Notes: a model not told the origin generated them from the letters alone. Shown: positions 1-6,586, counted from the first letter of the stretch. The stretch is DNA of 8,621 nt from Desulfuromonadales bacterium (GCA_030630015.1 DAOVNV010000097.1:1-8621), one strand, 5' to 3'. Made by a program: numbers and translations.

Positions 1-18
1 AGCTAAATACCTGAGCCC

Positions 19-33
19 GGCCCCGAGGGGGCC
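19..33. repeat. Short GC-rich inverted repeat at window edge
   Basis: GGCCCC (19-24) and GGGGCC (28-33) form a perfect 6-bp stem with a 3-nt loop. No gene start is visible in the first 120 bases, and the next gene in this direction lies outside the window. Confidence 0.4.
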
Positions 34-57
34 ACGGTTGTTTGTAAGTTTGGCGGC

Positions 58-94
58 ACAAAGGGGCACCCTCTTAAAGAGGCTGCCCCTTTGT
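58..94. repeat. Long near-perfect inverted repeat downstream of leuD
   Basis: Twenty-six bases after the leuD stop, an 11-bp arm ACAAAGGGGCA (58-68) faces TGCCCCTTTGT (84-94). A single C/C mismatch and a further CCTC/GAGG pairing inside extend it. There is no T run after it on the minus strand, so it may be a terminator of weak type, a 3'-end stabiliser or an extragenic repeat. Confidence 0.6.
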
Positions 95-120
95 AAGCAT
101 TATCCTGCAAGTTATAAATC

Positions 121-657
121 TTAATATCTGGCGTCAGCGTACTCAACCCATCCACCCGCCTCGACAAGCGCCTTGTCAAAGGGACTGATCTCGAAGTTGA
201 AAGACGCTTCGCCGCCGGCACTACTGGCAGTCAAGACCTGCTCCTGGAGCTGAACACCGATCTCCATCGTACCGCCGGAGGCTTGCTCCAACTCCATCAA
301 TCTATCGATGTCGGCCTTAGGCAACTCAATCGCCAACATGCCGCAGTTGAACATGTTCTGGCGGAAGATGCGTGCGTAGCTTTCCGCGATTACGGTATGG
401 ATGTCGTTGACCTCGAGCACCCAGGGAGCGTGTTCGCGCGAGGAGCCGCAGCCAAAGTTTTCGCGGGTGATGATCACCGTGGCGTTATCCAGTTTCTCGC
501 TCTTGGGGTCGAAGCCCTCCAGATTGAGATCTTCGAGGCAATAAGGTGTGAGAGCCTCCTTGGTCGCCTCGGTCAGGTACTTGGCGGGGATGATCTCGTC
601 GGTATTGATATCGGCACGGTCAAGCGTTATCACCGGGCCTCCGAATGATTTTTTCAT
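121..657 (-). CDS. leuD: 3-isopropylmalate dehydratase small subunit
   Basis: Small (swivel-domain) subunit that completes the active site of isopropylmalate isomerase with LeuC. Residues 17-28 hold the family motif INTDEIIPAKYL. The short loop after it (YLT) is the part that tunes substrate choice among isopropylmalate, homoaconitate and related acids. The substrate-carboxylate motif NFGCGSSREHAPW is at 67-79. AESYARIFRQNMFNCG (91-106) is typical of the type 2 small subunit. At 178 residues it is slightly longer than the usual 160-170, with the extra length at the C-terminus. The ATG is set by TAGGAGGA (672-665), in which the TAG is also the leuC stop codon; only 12 nt separate the genes. 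It is the last gene seen in this direction; leuB is not present in the window. Confidence 0.96.
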   Translation of the reverse strand: MKKSFGGPVITLDRADINTDEIIPAKYLTEATKEALTPYCLEDLNLEGFDPKSEKLDNATVIITRENFGCGSSREHAPWVLEVNDIHTVIAESYARIFRQNMFNCGMLAIELPKADIDRLMELEQASGGTMEIGVQLQEQVLTASSAGGEASFNFEISPFDKALVEAGGWVEYADARY

Positions 658-669
658 GGCACTATCCTC

Positions 670-1950
670 CTACAGGGTCCGGGCGTCGGTAATTACGCCG
701 GTGATGGCTGTTGCCGCTGCGGTGGCCGGGCTCATCAAGTGAACCATGCCGCCCTTGCCCATCCGGCCGTTGAAGTTCCGGTTGCTGGTCGACGCACATA
801 CCTCCCCTTCCGACAGAACGCCGTTGCTCATTCCAAGACAGGCGCCGCAGGTCGGGTTGGTCACACAGAAACCGGCGTCCATAAACACCTGGATAATCCC
901 CTCGGCCAGAGCCTGTTTGAAGATATCCGGGGTAGCCGGCGAAACGATGCCGCGCACGGAATCGGCGATCTGGCGACCTCTGAGTATTTCAGCTGCCTGA
1001 CGCAAATCTTCGATACGCCCGTTGGTGCAGGTACCGATGTAAACCTGGTCAACTGGGGTTCCGTTCATCTCCGCAGCCGACTTGACACAGTCTGGTTTGA
1101 AATCGTAGGTGACCTGCGGAATCAAGTTGCTCACATCAAAATCGAGCACCTTGACGTAAGCCGCATCTGTATCGGCGCACCATTGCTGATAGGCAGCCAA
1201 GGCCGTTTCCTTGCTGGCAAATTCTTCCTGGATGAACGGCCAGAGGTAATCGACCGTGGTCATATCCGGTTGGCAGATGCCGCAGGTCCCGCCCGCCTCG
1301 ATCGCCATGTTGCACAGGGTCATGCGAGCGTCCATACTCATTGCTTCGACCACCGGGCCGTGGAACTCCAGTACGCAGTCGGTCGCGCCGTTGACACCGA
1401 GTTGGCCAATCACGTAGAGGATCACGTCTTTGGCGTAGACGCCCCCGGCGAGGGCCCCGGTCAGATTGACGCGGATCGTTTTAGGCTCGCGGAAGGCGCA
1501 GACCCCTTTCAAGATCCCAACCTCGAGATCGGTGGTTCCGACCCCGGCGGCAAACGCGCCGAACGCCCCATGGGTACAGGTATGCGAATCGCCCATGATG
1601 GCGGTGAAACCGGGACGGATGAAGCCCTTCTCCGGAAACAGGGCATGGCAAACACCGTTGCGCCCGACATCAAAGAAATCCTTGATCTCGTGACGGCGCG
1701 CCCAGTCGCGCAGCATTTTGGCTTGAAGGGCTGTTTTGCTGTCTTTCGACGGGGTGACGTGATCGATCACCGCTTTGATCTTGGTGGCGTCGAACACACG
1801 GTCTTTTTTCCGCCACTGCAGATCGGCAATCGCGATCGGTGTGGTGATCTCGTGGCAGAGGACCCGATCCAGGTCAAGCACCTTGGTCCCAGGAAACGGC
1901 TCGTCACGCAGATGCGCGTTAAAAATCTTTTCAGCTGTGGTCTGTCCCAT
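670..1950 (-). CDS. leuC: 3-isopropylmalate dehydratase large subunit
   Basis: Iron-sulfur subunit of isopropylmalate isomerase, which interconverts 2- and 3-isopropylmalate through dehydration and rehydration, together with LeuD. The 426-residue length and sequence style match the LeuC2 (archaeal/Thermotoga-like) branch of the aconitase superfamily rather than the longer E. coli type. The [4Fe-4S] ligands are Cys308 (GTCTNGRIEDL), Cys368 and Cys371 (NPTCGACLG). MGDSHTCTHGAFGAFAAGVGTTDLE (119-143 region) is the active-site stretch, and STSNRNFNGRMG (387-398) binds substrate. The ATG is placed by AAGGAG at 1961-1956 with a 5-nt spacer. The stop codon TAG lies inside the ribosome binding site of leuD, giving tight coupling of the two subunits. 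Homoaconitase is the main related alternative; neighbouring leuA and leuD favour the leucine role. Confidence 0.96.
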   Translation of the reverse strand: MGQTTAEKIFNAHLRDEPFPGTKVLDLDRVLCHEITTPIAIADLQWRKKDRVFDATKIKAVIDHVTPSKDSKTALQAKMLRDWARRHEIKDFFDVGRNGVCHALFPEKGFIRPGFTAIMGDSHTCTHGAFGAFAAGVGTTDLEVGILKGVCAFREPKTIRVNLTGALAGGVYAKDVILYVIGQLGVNGATDCVLEFHGPVVEAMSMDARMTLCNMAIEAGGTCGICQPDMTTVDYLWPFIQEEFASKETALAAYQQWCADTDAAYVKVLDFDVSNLIPQVTYDFKPDCVKSAAEMNGTPVDQVYIGTCTNGRIEDLRQAAEILRGRQIADSVRGIVSPATPDIFKQALAEGIIQVFMDAGFCVTNPTCGACLGMSNGVLSEGEVCASTSNRNFNGRMGKGGMVHLMSPATAAATAITGVITDARTL

Positions 1951-1965
1951 TGCGACTCCTTATGC

Positions 1966-2025
1966 TCCCCGCATCCCGGGGAATGACAAAGACGTGGCGT
2001 CGCGCATTAAATGCGCGACGCACAC
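1966..2025 (-). repeat. Two palindromes in the leuA-leuC spacer
   Basis: The 83-nt spacer carries a perfect 11-bp inverted repeat, GCGTCGCGCAT (1997-2007) and ATGCGCGACGC (2011-2021), with a 3-nt loop. GTG/CAC extends it by three pairs across one bulged base. A second, TCCCCG/CGGGGA (1966-1971, 1977-1982) with a 5-nt loop, follows 14 bases later, close to the leuC ribosome binding site. Neither is followed by a T run on the transcribed strand, so they are not ordinary terminators. They resemble extragenic palindromic repeats or message-stabilising hairpins that could change the LeuA to LeuC ratio. Confidence 0.7.
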
Positions 2026-2033
2026 CTTGTTGA

Positions 2034-3572
2034 CTAAACGAAACTCTGGTTGCGTTGACTGGCGTTCAGCGCCTTGTTGAGCGCATTGATGTAGGCCTTG
2101 GCACTGGCAACGATGATATCGGAATGAGCACCCTGCCCCAGCACTTCGTGCCCATCGGCTTCGAGTCGCACCGTACATTCGCCCTGGGCATCGGTCCCGC
2201 CGGTGATCGATCCTACGGAGAAGTTGATCAGCTTCGGAGACATTCGCGACAATTTTTTGATCGCCTTGAAGGTCGCATCGACCGGGCCGTCACCCATAAC
2301 CGCAGCCTTCTTGACCTTGCCATTGACTTCGAGTTCGACGGTTGCCGTGGGAGCAGCAAAGGAACCGGAAGACACGTTCATCTGCAGAAGCTTGATCTTT
2401 TCGGGGATCCGGATGATTTCATCAGCGACGATGGCGTCGAGATCTTCATCAAAGATCTCCTTCTTGCGATCTGCCAGGGCCTTGAACCGGACGAACGCCT
2501 TGTTCATGTCTTCCTTGGAAAGGTCATAACCGAGACTTTCCAGCCGCTCCTTAAAAGCATGTCGACCGGAGTGCTTGCCCAGGACCAGTTTGTTGGCGTT
2601 GAGACCGATCGATTCCGGTGTCATGATCTCGTAGGTCGTCTTCTCCATCAACACACCGTGCTGGTGAATGCCGGCTTCGTGTGCAAAGGCATTGGCACCG
2701 ACAATCGCCTTGTTCGGTTGAACGGAGATGCCGGTAACCGTCGAAAGCAGACGGCTCGCCGCATAGATATGTTCAGTTACCAGATTGGTTTGAAACGGCA
2801 TAACATCTTGGCGCGTCTTGAGTGCCATGACAACTTCTTCGAGGGAACAGTTCCCGGCCCGCTCACCGATGCCGTTGATGGTGCATTCGACCTGCTCTGC
2901 TCCTGCCTGAACGGCTGCCAAGGAATTCGCGACAGCCAAGCCGAGGTCGTTATGGCAATGTACCGAAATGATCGCCTTGTCGATGTTGGGCACGTTCTCC
3001 TTCAAATAGCGGATAATCCCACCAAATTCGGAAGGGATCGAGTAACCGACCGTATCAGGAATATTGACAGTACTTGCTCCTGCATTGATCACAGCTTCGA
3101 CAACTCGTGCAAGAAATGGCAGGCGGGTTCGCACTGCGTCTTCAGCCGAAAACTCGACATTCGGCGTGTAACCGGCGGCCCGCTTCACCGCCGCGATCGC
3201 CGTTTCGACAATCTGATCTTCATTCATTTTGAGCTTGTACTTCATATGAATGTCACTCGTAGCAATGAAAGTGTGAATACGACCCCTTTCACCAGCGTAT
3301 TTCAACGCTTCCCAACCACGATCGATATCCTGGTCGCTGGCCCGGCACAGCCCGGCAATCTCACAGCCCTTGATGGTCTGAGCCACCTTTTTAACAGCTT
3401 CAAAGTCGCCGATAGAGGCAATAGGAAAGCCCGCCTCGATTACGTCGACATTCAGTTTCTCAAGCTGATGGGCGATGCGCAGTTTTTCTTCTATATTCAT
3501 GCTCGCACCAGGAGATTGTTCGCCATCACGCAAAGTCGTATCGAAAATTTTTATATTCTTGATTTTAGTCAT
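2034..3572 (-). CDS. leuA: 2-isopropylmalate synthase
   Basis: Condenses acetyl-CoA with 2-oxoisovalerate to 2-isopropylmalate, the committed step of leucine synthesis. The 512-residue length fits the long bacterial LeuA. An N-terminal TIM-barrel carries FDTTLRDGEQSPGASM (10-25) with catalytic Arg15 and metal-binding Asp16, and HCHNDLG (205-211) with metal ligands His205 and His207. The signature NGIGERAGN is at 233-241. The last 120 or so residues form the LeuA regulatory domain (SGSFAAPTATVELEV, MGDGPVDATFKAI), so leucine feedback inhibition is likely. The start MTKIKNIKIF is chosen because AAGGAG (3584-3579) sits 6 nt upstream. Upstream in-frame starts would overlap that site and add residues unlike the family. 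Homocitrate or citramalate synthase are related alternatives, but the leucine T-box and leuCD behind it settle the role. Transcription is controlled by the T-box. Confidence 0.97.
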   Translation of the reverse strand: MTKIKNIKIFDTTLRDGEQSPGASMNIEEKLRIAHQLEKLNVDVIEAGFPIASIGDFEAVKKVAQTIKGCEIAGLCRASDQDIDRGWEALKYAGERGRIHTFIATSDIHMKYKLKMNEDQIVETAIAAVKRAAGYTPNVEFSAEDAVRTRLPFLARVVEAVINAGASTVNIPDTVGYSIPSEFGGIIRYLKENVPNIDKAIISVHCHNDLGLAVANSLAAVQAGAEQVECTINGIGERAGNCSLEEVVMALKTRQDVMPFQTNLVTEHIYAASRLLSTVTGISVQPNKAIVGANAFAHEAGIHQHGVLMEKTTYEIMTPESIGLNANKLVLGKHSGRHAFKERLESLGYDLSKEDMNKAFVRFKALADRKKEIFDEDLDAIVADEIIRIPEKIKLLQMNVSSGSFAAPTATVELEVNGKVKKAAVMGDGPVDATFKAIKKLSRMSPKLINFSVGSITGGTDAQGECTVRLEADGHEVLGQGAHSDIIVASAKAYINALNKALNASQRNQSFV

Positions 3573-3719
3573 CGCTGTCTCCTTTTTCATCCTGCAATCA
3601 TTTTGTGCCCGGGCAGCCCCGGACAACTTGCCATATGAACGACATTCATCAACATTAGATCAGCTAGATCACCTTCCACAGGACCACCCCCTTTCCGGAT
3701 GTTTTGTCATACTGAAAAT
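3573..3719 (-). other. Leader segment between T-box terminator and leuA
   Basis: About 150 nt of read-through leader with no established function. It contains an 8-bp hairpin, TGTCCGGG/CCCGGGCA with loop GCTG (3625-3606, one G-U pair), and a possible 30-codon open frame starting GTG at 3679 and ending TGA at 3587. The leuA ribosome binding site AAGGAG is at 3584-3579. I see no second terminator and no convincing internal promoter. Confidence 0.5.
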
Positions 3720-3753
3720 AAAAAAAGCCCTCTCCCCAATCAGGGGCGAGAGC
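3720..3753 (-). terminator. Intrinsic terminator of the T-box leader
   Basis: On the transcribed strand GCTCTC-G-CCCC (3753-3743) pairs with GGGG-A-GAGGGC (3737-3727) around a TGATT loop, with one internal G/A mismatch. Seven T bases (3726-3720) follow immediately. Its left arm contains the CCCTG-side bases needed by the antiterminator, so the two structures exclude each other, as expected for a T-box. Confidence 0.9.
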
Positions 3754-3970
3754 TTACGCTTCGCGGTACCACCCTGTTTCAGCTCCGGCATTGCGGAGCC
3801 CTTGATTTGTCCTTTATCGCAGGATTACGGCAGAAATTACTGGGGCCAGAGGTCCGTTCACGTCCGCAGCTCGGAGGCGAGTTCAGGTTTCTACGTACCG
3901 GTTTACAGCGACCACCGGCTCTCTGAAACGGAGAAATTCCCTACTACTCCTCGTCAACGCCTTCAAATTT
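3720..3970 (-). ncRNA. T-box riboswitch, leucine-specific, in the leuA leader
   Basis: Leader RNA that senses uncharged tRNA-Leu and lets transcription continue into leuA when leucine is short. The conserved T-box sequence AGGGTGGTACCGCG is exact at 3775-3762. Its TGGT can pair with the ACCA end of tRNA-Leu. Stem I is visible: the base pairs GAGG (3952-3949) with CCTC (3877-3874). The internal loop has AGTAGTA on one side and GAACTCG on the other, placing the specifier codon CTC (Leu) at 3881-3879. Above it TTTC (3936-3933) pairs with GAAA (3891-3888). AGAGAG follows as the AG bulge, and CCGGT/ACCGG (3918-3914, 3902-3898) closes the distal loop. A Stem III hairpin GCTCCG/CGGAGC spans 3799-3782. 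The antiterminator can form from CAGGG (3776-3772) with CCCTG (3745-3741), competing with the terminator. The 5' end is set by the predicted promoter. Confidence 0.95.
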
Positions 3971-3976
3971 CAGAGC

Positions 3977-4006
3977 AGTAAACCAAAAAAACCCGAACCT
4001 TGTCAA
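3977..4006 (-). promoter_or_regulatory. Candidate sigma-70-type promoter of the leuACD unit
   Basis: Seventeen bases after the pssA stop, the transcribed strand has a perfect TTGACA (4006-4001), an 18-nt gap and TTTACT (3982-3977, 4 of 6 matches to TATAAT). Transcription would start near 3970, just upstream of Stem I of the T-box leader, which is where a leader promoter should be. The gap holds a run of seven T bases. Confidence 0.65.
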
Positions 4007-4022
4007 GCGGCAGTGACATTTT

Positions 4023-4802
4023 TTATGGATCAGCCTGCCCTTGGTCGGCCGCATCAGAAGCGGGTGGACGCTTAAAACGCTGCAGCAGGGCCGCGACCGG
4101 TCCAGAGGCCATATAGATCGTCGCCATTGAAAAAAGCATGATTTCAGGCTGGGCGACAATCACAATAATTAAAATGATTGCCAGGACGAGAAAATTGAAT
4201 GGCTGACGTTTAAACAGTTCCGGATCCTTGAACGAATAGTAGCGGAAGTTGCTGACCATCAGATAGGCAAGAATATAAATCAGCAGCAGTACTGAAATCT
4301 TCTTGACGGTACCAGAACCACCCAGGTGATAGAAAATCAGGACGCAGGAAGCGACCACTCCGGCAGCAGCGGGGATCGGCAAACCAACGAAGCGTTTGGA
4401 TTCAACGGTATTGACCTGCACATTGAACCTGGCCAGACGCAAGGCTCCGCAGACAACATACAGAAAAGCGGCCAACCAACCGAACTTGCCAAAGGGAGTC
4501 AGAGCCCAGGAGTACATGAGCAGTCCTGGGGCGACTCCGAAGGCAACCAGGTCGGCCAGCGAATCATACTCGACTCCGAACTTGCTGGTCGTTCCGGTCA
4601 GACGGGCAACCTTGCCGTCGAGCACATCGAATACCGCTGAGACGAGGATAAACCAGGCCGCCAGATTGTAATTGCCGTTCATGGTGGCCACTATGCCGTA
4701 GAAACCGGCAAAAAGACCTCCGGTGGTCAGCAGGTTGGGTAGGATGTAAACTCCGCGCCGGATGCTTTCCCTTCGGTCGTATGGTGCCCCTGTCCGGTTC
4801 AC
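4023..4802 (-). CDS. pssA: CDP-diacylglycerol-serine O-phosphatidyltransferase (phosphatidylserine synthase, type II)
   Basis: Integral membrane enzyme that transfers the phosphatidyl group from CDP-diacylglycerol to L-serine, giving phosphatidylserine, the substrate of Psd. The CDP-alcohol phosphatidyltransferase signature is complete: Asp59, Asp62, Gly63, Ala66, Arg67, Gly76, Asp80 and Asp84 (DVLDGKVAR ... GVEYDSLAD). The N-terminal LPNLLTTGGLFAGF is typical of bacterial type II synthases. I count about six to eight hydrophobic segments over 259 residues, ending in a hydrophilic tail. The start is GTG at 4802-4800. It overlaps the psd TGA as GTGA, with GGGAG (4814-4810) 7 nt upstream inside psd, so the two are probably translationally coupled. 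The frame ends at TAA just before the leuA promoter. Phosphatidylglycerophosphate synthase shares the signature, but the LPN start and psd context favour PssA. Confidence 0.95.
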   Translation of the reverse strand: MNRTGAPYDRRESIRRGVYILPNLLTTGGLFAGFYGIVATMNGNYNLAAWFILVSAVFDVLDGKVARLTGTTSKFGVEYDSLADLVAFGVAPGLLMYSWALTPFGKFGWLAAFLYVVCGALRLARFNVQVNTVESKRFVGLPIPAAAGVVASCVLIFYHLGGSGTVKKISVLLLIYILAYLMVSNFRYYSFKDPELFKRQPFNFLVLAIILIIVIVAQPEIMLFSMATIYMASGPVAALLQRFKRPPASDAADQGQADP

Positions 4803-5446
4803 GACAACACTCCCATGACTGTCTCACCACCGACAGTTCGGTCACCTATGGACACTTTCAGCTCCGTATCCTCCGGCAGATAAAGATCAACCCTGGAGCC
4901 AAATCGGATCAGGCCATATCGACTACCGCGCTCTATCAGGTCGCCAATTTCCGGGTAAGACACAATCCGACGTGCCACGAGCCCGGCAATCTGCACACAG
5001 AGGATTCTGCGTTCATCCGGCATTTCGATCAGCATACCGGCCTGTTCATTCTGCAGACTGGCCTTGTCCAATGAAGCATTGAAAAAACGGCCCCGATTGT
5101 AGAACAGATCCACAACCTTGCCGCTCAATGGGACCCGGTTGACATGAACGTTGAAAACATTCATGAAAATGCTGACCTTGAGAACTTCACGGCCTTCAAA
5201 GAAGCGCTCCTCACGGACTTTACCAACAAAAATCACCTTGCCGTCAGCGGGAGCCACCACCAGGTTGGGGTCCTCAGGGGTGTATCTTTCCGGGTTGCGG
5301 AAGAAATAAATACTGAATAAAGTAAGCGCCAGTCCCTGGATCGTCAGGCACATCCAACCCAGAACGGCACACAGGAGCGTCAGAAAGGCAAAAAGGCCGA
5401 TAAAGGGATACCCCTCTACGGCCACGGGCTGATGCTGGTTTTTCAT
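4799..5446 (-). CDS. psd: Phosphatidylserine decarboxylase proenzyme, short form
   Basis: Membrane-associated pyruvoyl enzyme that decarboxylates phosphatidylserine to phosphatidylethanolamine. At 215 residues it belongs to the short class, without the longer N-terminal region of the E. coli enzyme. Residues about 13-48 are strongly hydrophobic (one long or two short membrane helices), followed by FRNPER. PADGK (66-70) and HVNRVPLSG (101-109) are family motifs carrying the catalytic Asp and His. The self-cleavage site is Gly183-Ser184 in RFGSRVD, which would give a beta chain of 183 residues and an alpha chain of 32 residues whose first residue becomes the pyruvoyl group. The ATG start has only a weak, distant GAGGG (5463-5459, 12-nt spacer). 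The stop codon overlaps the start of pssA, which makes its substrate. Confidence 0.95.
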   Translation of the reverse strand: MKNQHQPVAVEGYPFIGLFAFLTLLCAVLGWMCLTIQGLALTLFSIYFFRNPERYTPEDPNLVVAPADGKVIFVGKVREERFFEGREVLKVSIFMNVFNVHVNRVPLSGKVVDLFYNRGRFFNASLDKASLQNEQAGMLIEMPDERRILCVQIAGLVARRIVSYPEIGDLIERGSRYGLIRFGSRVDLYLPEDTELKVSIGDRTVGGETVMGVLS

Positions 5447-5478
5447 ATCAAGTAAATACCCTCGGACGTTGATTAAAC

Positions 5479-5504
5479 GGAGGCAGCAGCCAACTGCTGC
5501 CCCC
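5479..5504 (-). terminator. GC-rich hairpin between ilvC and psd, possible weak terminator
   Basis: On the transcribed strand, an 11-bp stem (5504-5494 with 5489-5479, one G-U pair) closes a 4-nt loop TTGG, 17 nt after the ilvC stop. The base of the stem is followed by GTTTAATC rather than a clean T run, so termination would be partial at best. It could instead protect the 3' end of the ilvC message or separate the amino-acid genes from the lipid genes. Confidence 0.45.
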
Positions 5505-5521
5505 GCTCATCCGTAATACCG

Positions 5522-6541
5522 CTAGTTGCGCGACTTGTCAACCAGCTTGTTCTTGCCGATCCAGCTCATCATGCCACGCAACCGCTCACCGACTTCCTCG
5601 ATGGGGTGTTCGGCACCATGGCGGCGCAGTGCATTCAGAACAGGCTTGTTTGCCTTGGTCTCCAGGATCCATTCGCGGGCAAATTCACCGGTCTGGATCT
5701 CGGACAGAATCTGCCTCATTTCATCCTTGGTCTCCTCGGTAATTATCCGCGGACCACGGGTGAAATCGCCAAATTCAGCGGTATTGGAGATAGAATAGCG
5801 CATGTTGGCAATGCCGCCTTCGTAAAGGAGGTCAACAATCAATTTCAGTTCATGCAGGCACTCGAAATAGGCCATTTCCGGAGCATATCCAGCCTCCACC
5901 AGCACCTCGAAGCCCGCCTGAACCAGGGCCGTGGTGCCGCCGCACAGGACAGCCTGCTCACCGAACAGGTCGGTCTCAGTCTCCTCGCGGAAGGTCGTCT
6001 CGATAATGCCAGCCTTGCCGCCACCGATCCCGCTGGCATAAGCCAGGGCAATTTCCCTGGTATCACCGGAAGGATCCTGCTCTACGGCGATCAGGCAGGG
6101 CACGCCGCCGCCCTGCACATACTCGTTGCGCACCGTGTGGCCCGGGCCCTTGGGGGCAACCATGAAAATGTTGATATCGTCAGCAGGAACAATCTGATTA
6201 TAGTGGATATTGAAACCATGGGCAAAACCGATATAGCTGCCAGGCTTGATGTTCGGCTGAATCTGCTCGCGGTAAATATCAGCCTGCATTTCATCAGGCA
6301 GCAGGGTCATGATGATATCAGAGGCCTTGACAGCGTCAGCCGTATTCATCACCTTGAAACCGGCTTTGTCGGCCTTGACCCAGTTTTCACCACCCTCGGG
6401 GTATTCGGCGACAACAACATCGAAACCGCTTTCCTTGAGGTTGTTGGCGTGAGCATGCCCCTGGCTGCCGTAACCAATGATGGCAACGCTCTTGCCCTTG
6501 ACAATATCGAGGTTGGCATCCTTGTCGTAATAAACCTTCAT
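5522..6541 (-). CDS. ilvC: Ketol-acid reductoisomerase, class I, with unusual acidic cofactor loop
   Basis: Converts acetolactate (or acetohydroxybutyrate) to the dihydroxy acid by Mg-dependent isomerisation and NAD(P)H reduction, the second common step of branched-chain synthesis. The 339-residue length fits class I. The Rossmann glycine motif is GYGSQGHA at 23-30. The knotted C-terminal domain has the expected metal ligands Asp191, Glu195 (DLFGE), Glu227 and Glu231, and His108 lies in FAHGF. The second-strand loop reads VVVAEYPEGGENW (43-55), where class I enzymes usually have something like GLRxGSxSW. The Arg and Ser residues that hold the NADPH 2'-phosphate are missing, and a Glu sits at the strand end. 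This points to NADH preference (inference). The ATG is set by AAAGGAG at 6555-6549, 7 nt upstream. Other catalytic residues look intact. Confidence 0.97.
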   Translation of the reverse strand: MKVYYDKDANLDIVKGKSVAIIGYGSQGHAHANNLKESGFDVVVAEYPEGGENWVKADKAGFKVMNTADAVKASDIIMTLLPDEMQADIYREQIQPNIKPGSYIGFAHGFNIHYNQIVPADDINIFMVAPKGPGHTVRNEYVQGGGVPCLIAVEQDPSGDTREIALAYASGIGGGKAGIIETTFREETETDLFGEQAVLCGGTTALVQAGFEVLVEAGYAPEMAYFECLHELKLIVDLLYEGGIANMRYSISNTAEFGDFTRGPRIITEETKDEMRQILSEIQTGEFAREWILETKANKPVLNALRRHGAEHPIEEVGERLRGMMSWIGKNKLVDKSRN

Positions 6542-6586
6542 ATCATTTCTCCTTTAATGGGGAATTCCCTTTAAAAATAGCGGACA

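Noticed and set aside
739..1986. Plus-strand open frame of 415 codons opposite leuC
   Set aside because: The translation is low-complexity shadow sequence without family motifs, while leuC has all its cluster ligands on the minus strand.
3573..3626. Upstream in-frame extension of leuA beginning at an alternative TTG start (18 extra residues)
   Set aside because: The added residues overlap the AAGGAG ribosome binding site that fits the ATG at 3572, and the family begins just before the FDTTLRDGEQ motif.
2055..3638. Plus-strand open frame of 527 codons opposite leuA
   Set aside because: It mirrors leuA almost exactly, has no recognisable domain, and leuA is certain on the other strand. Long antisense frames are common opposite codon-biased genes.
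3475..3981. Plus-strand open frame across the leuA leader
   Set aside because: It runs antisense through the structured T-box RNA and the leuA start; its length is explained by chance and it has no domain.
3984..4022. Terminator after pssA based on the run of seven T bases
   Set aside because: No adequate stem precedes the T run; it lies in the gap between the -35 and -10 elements of the leuA promoter.
5606..6574. Plus-strand open frame of 322 codons opposite ilvC
   Set aside because: It is an antisense shadow of ilvC, with no motif to support it and no independent context.
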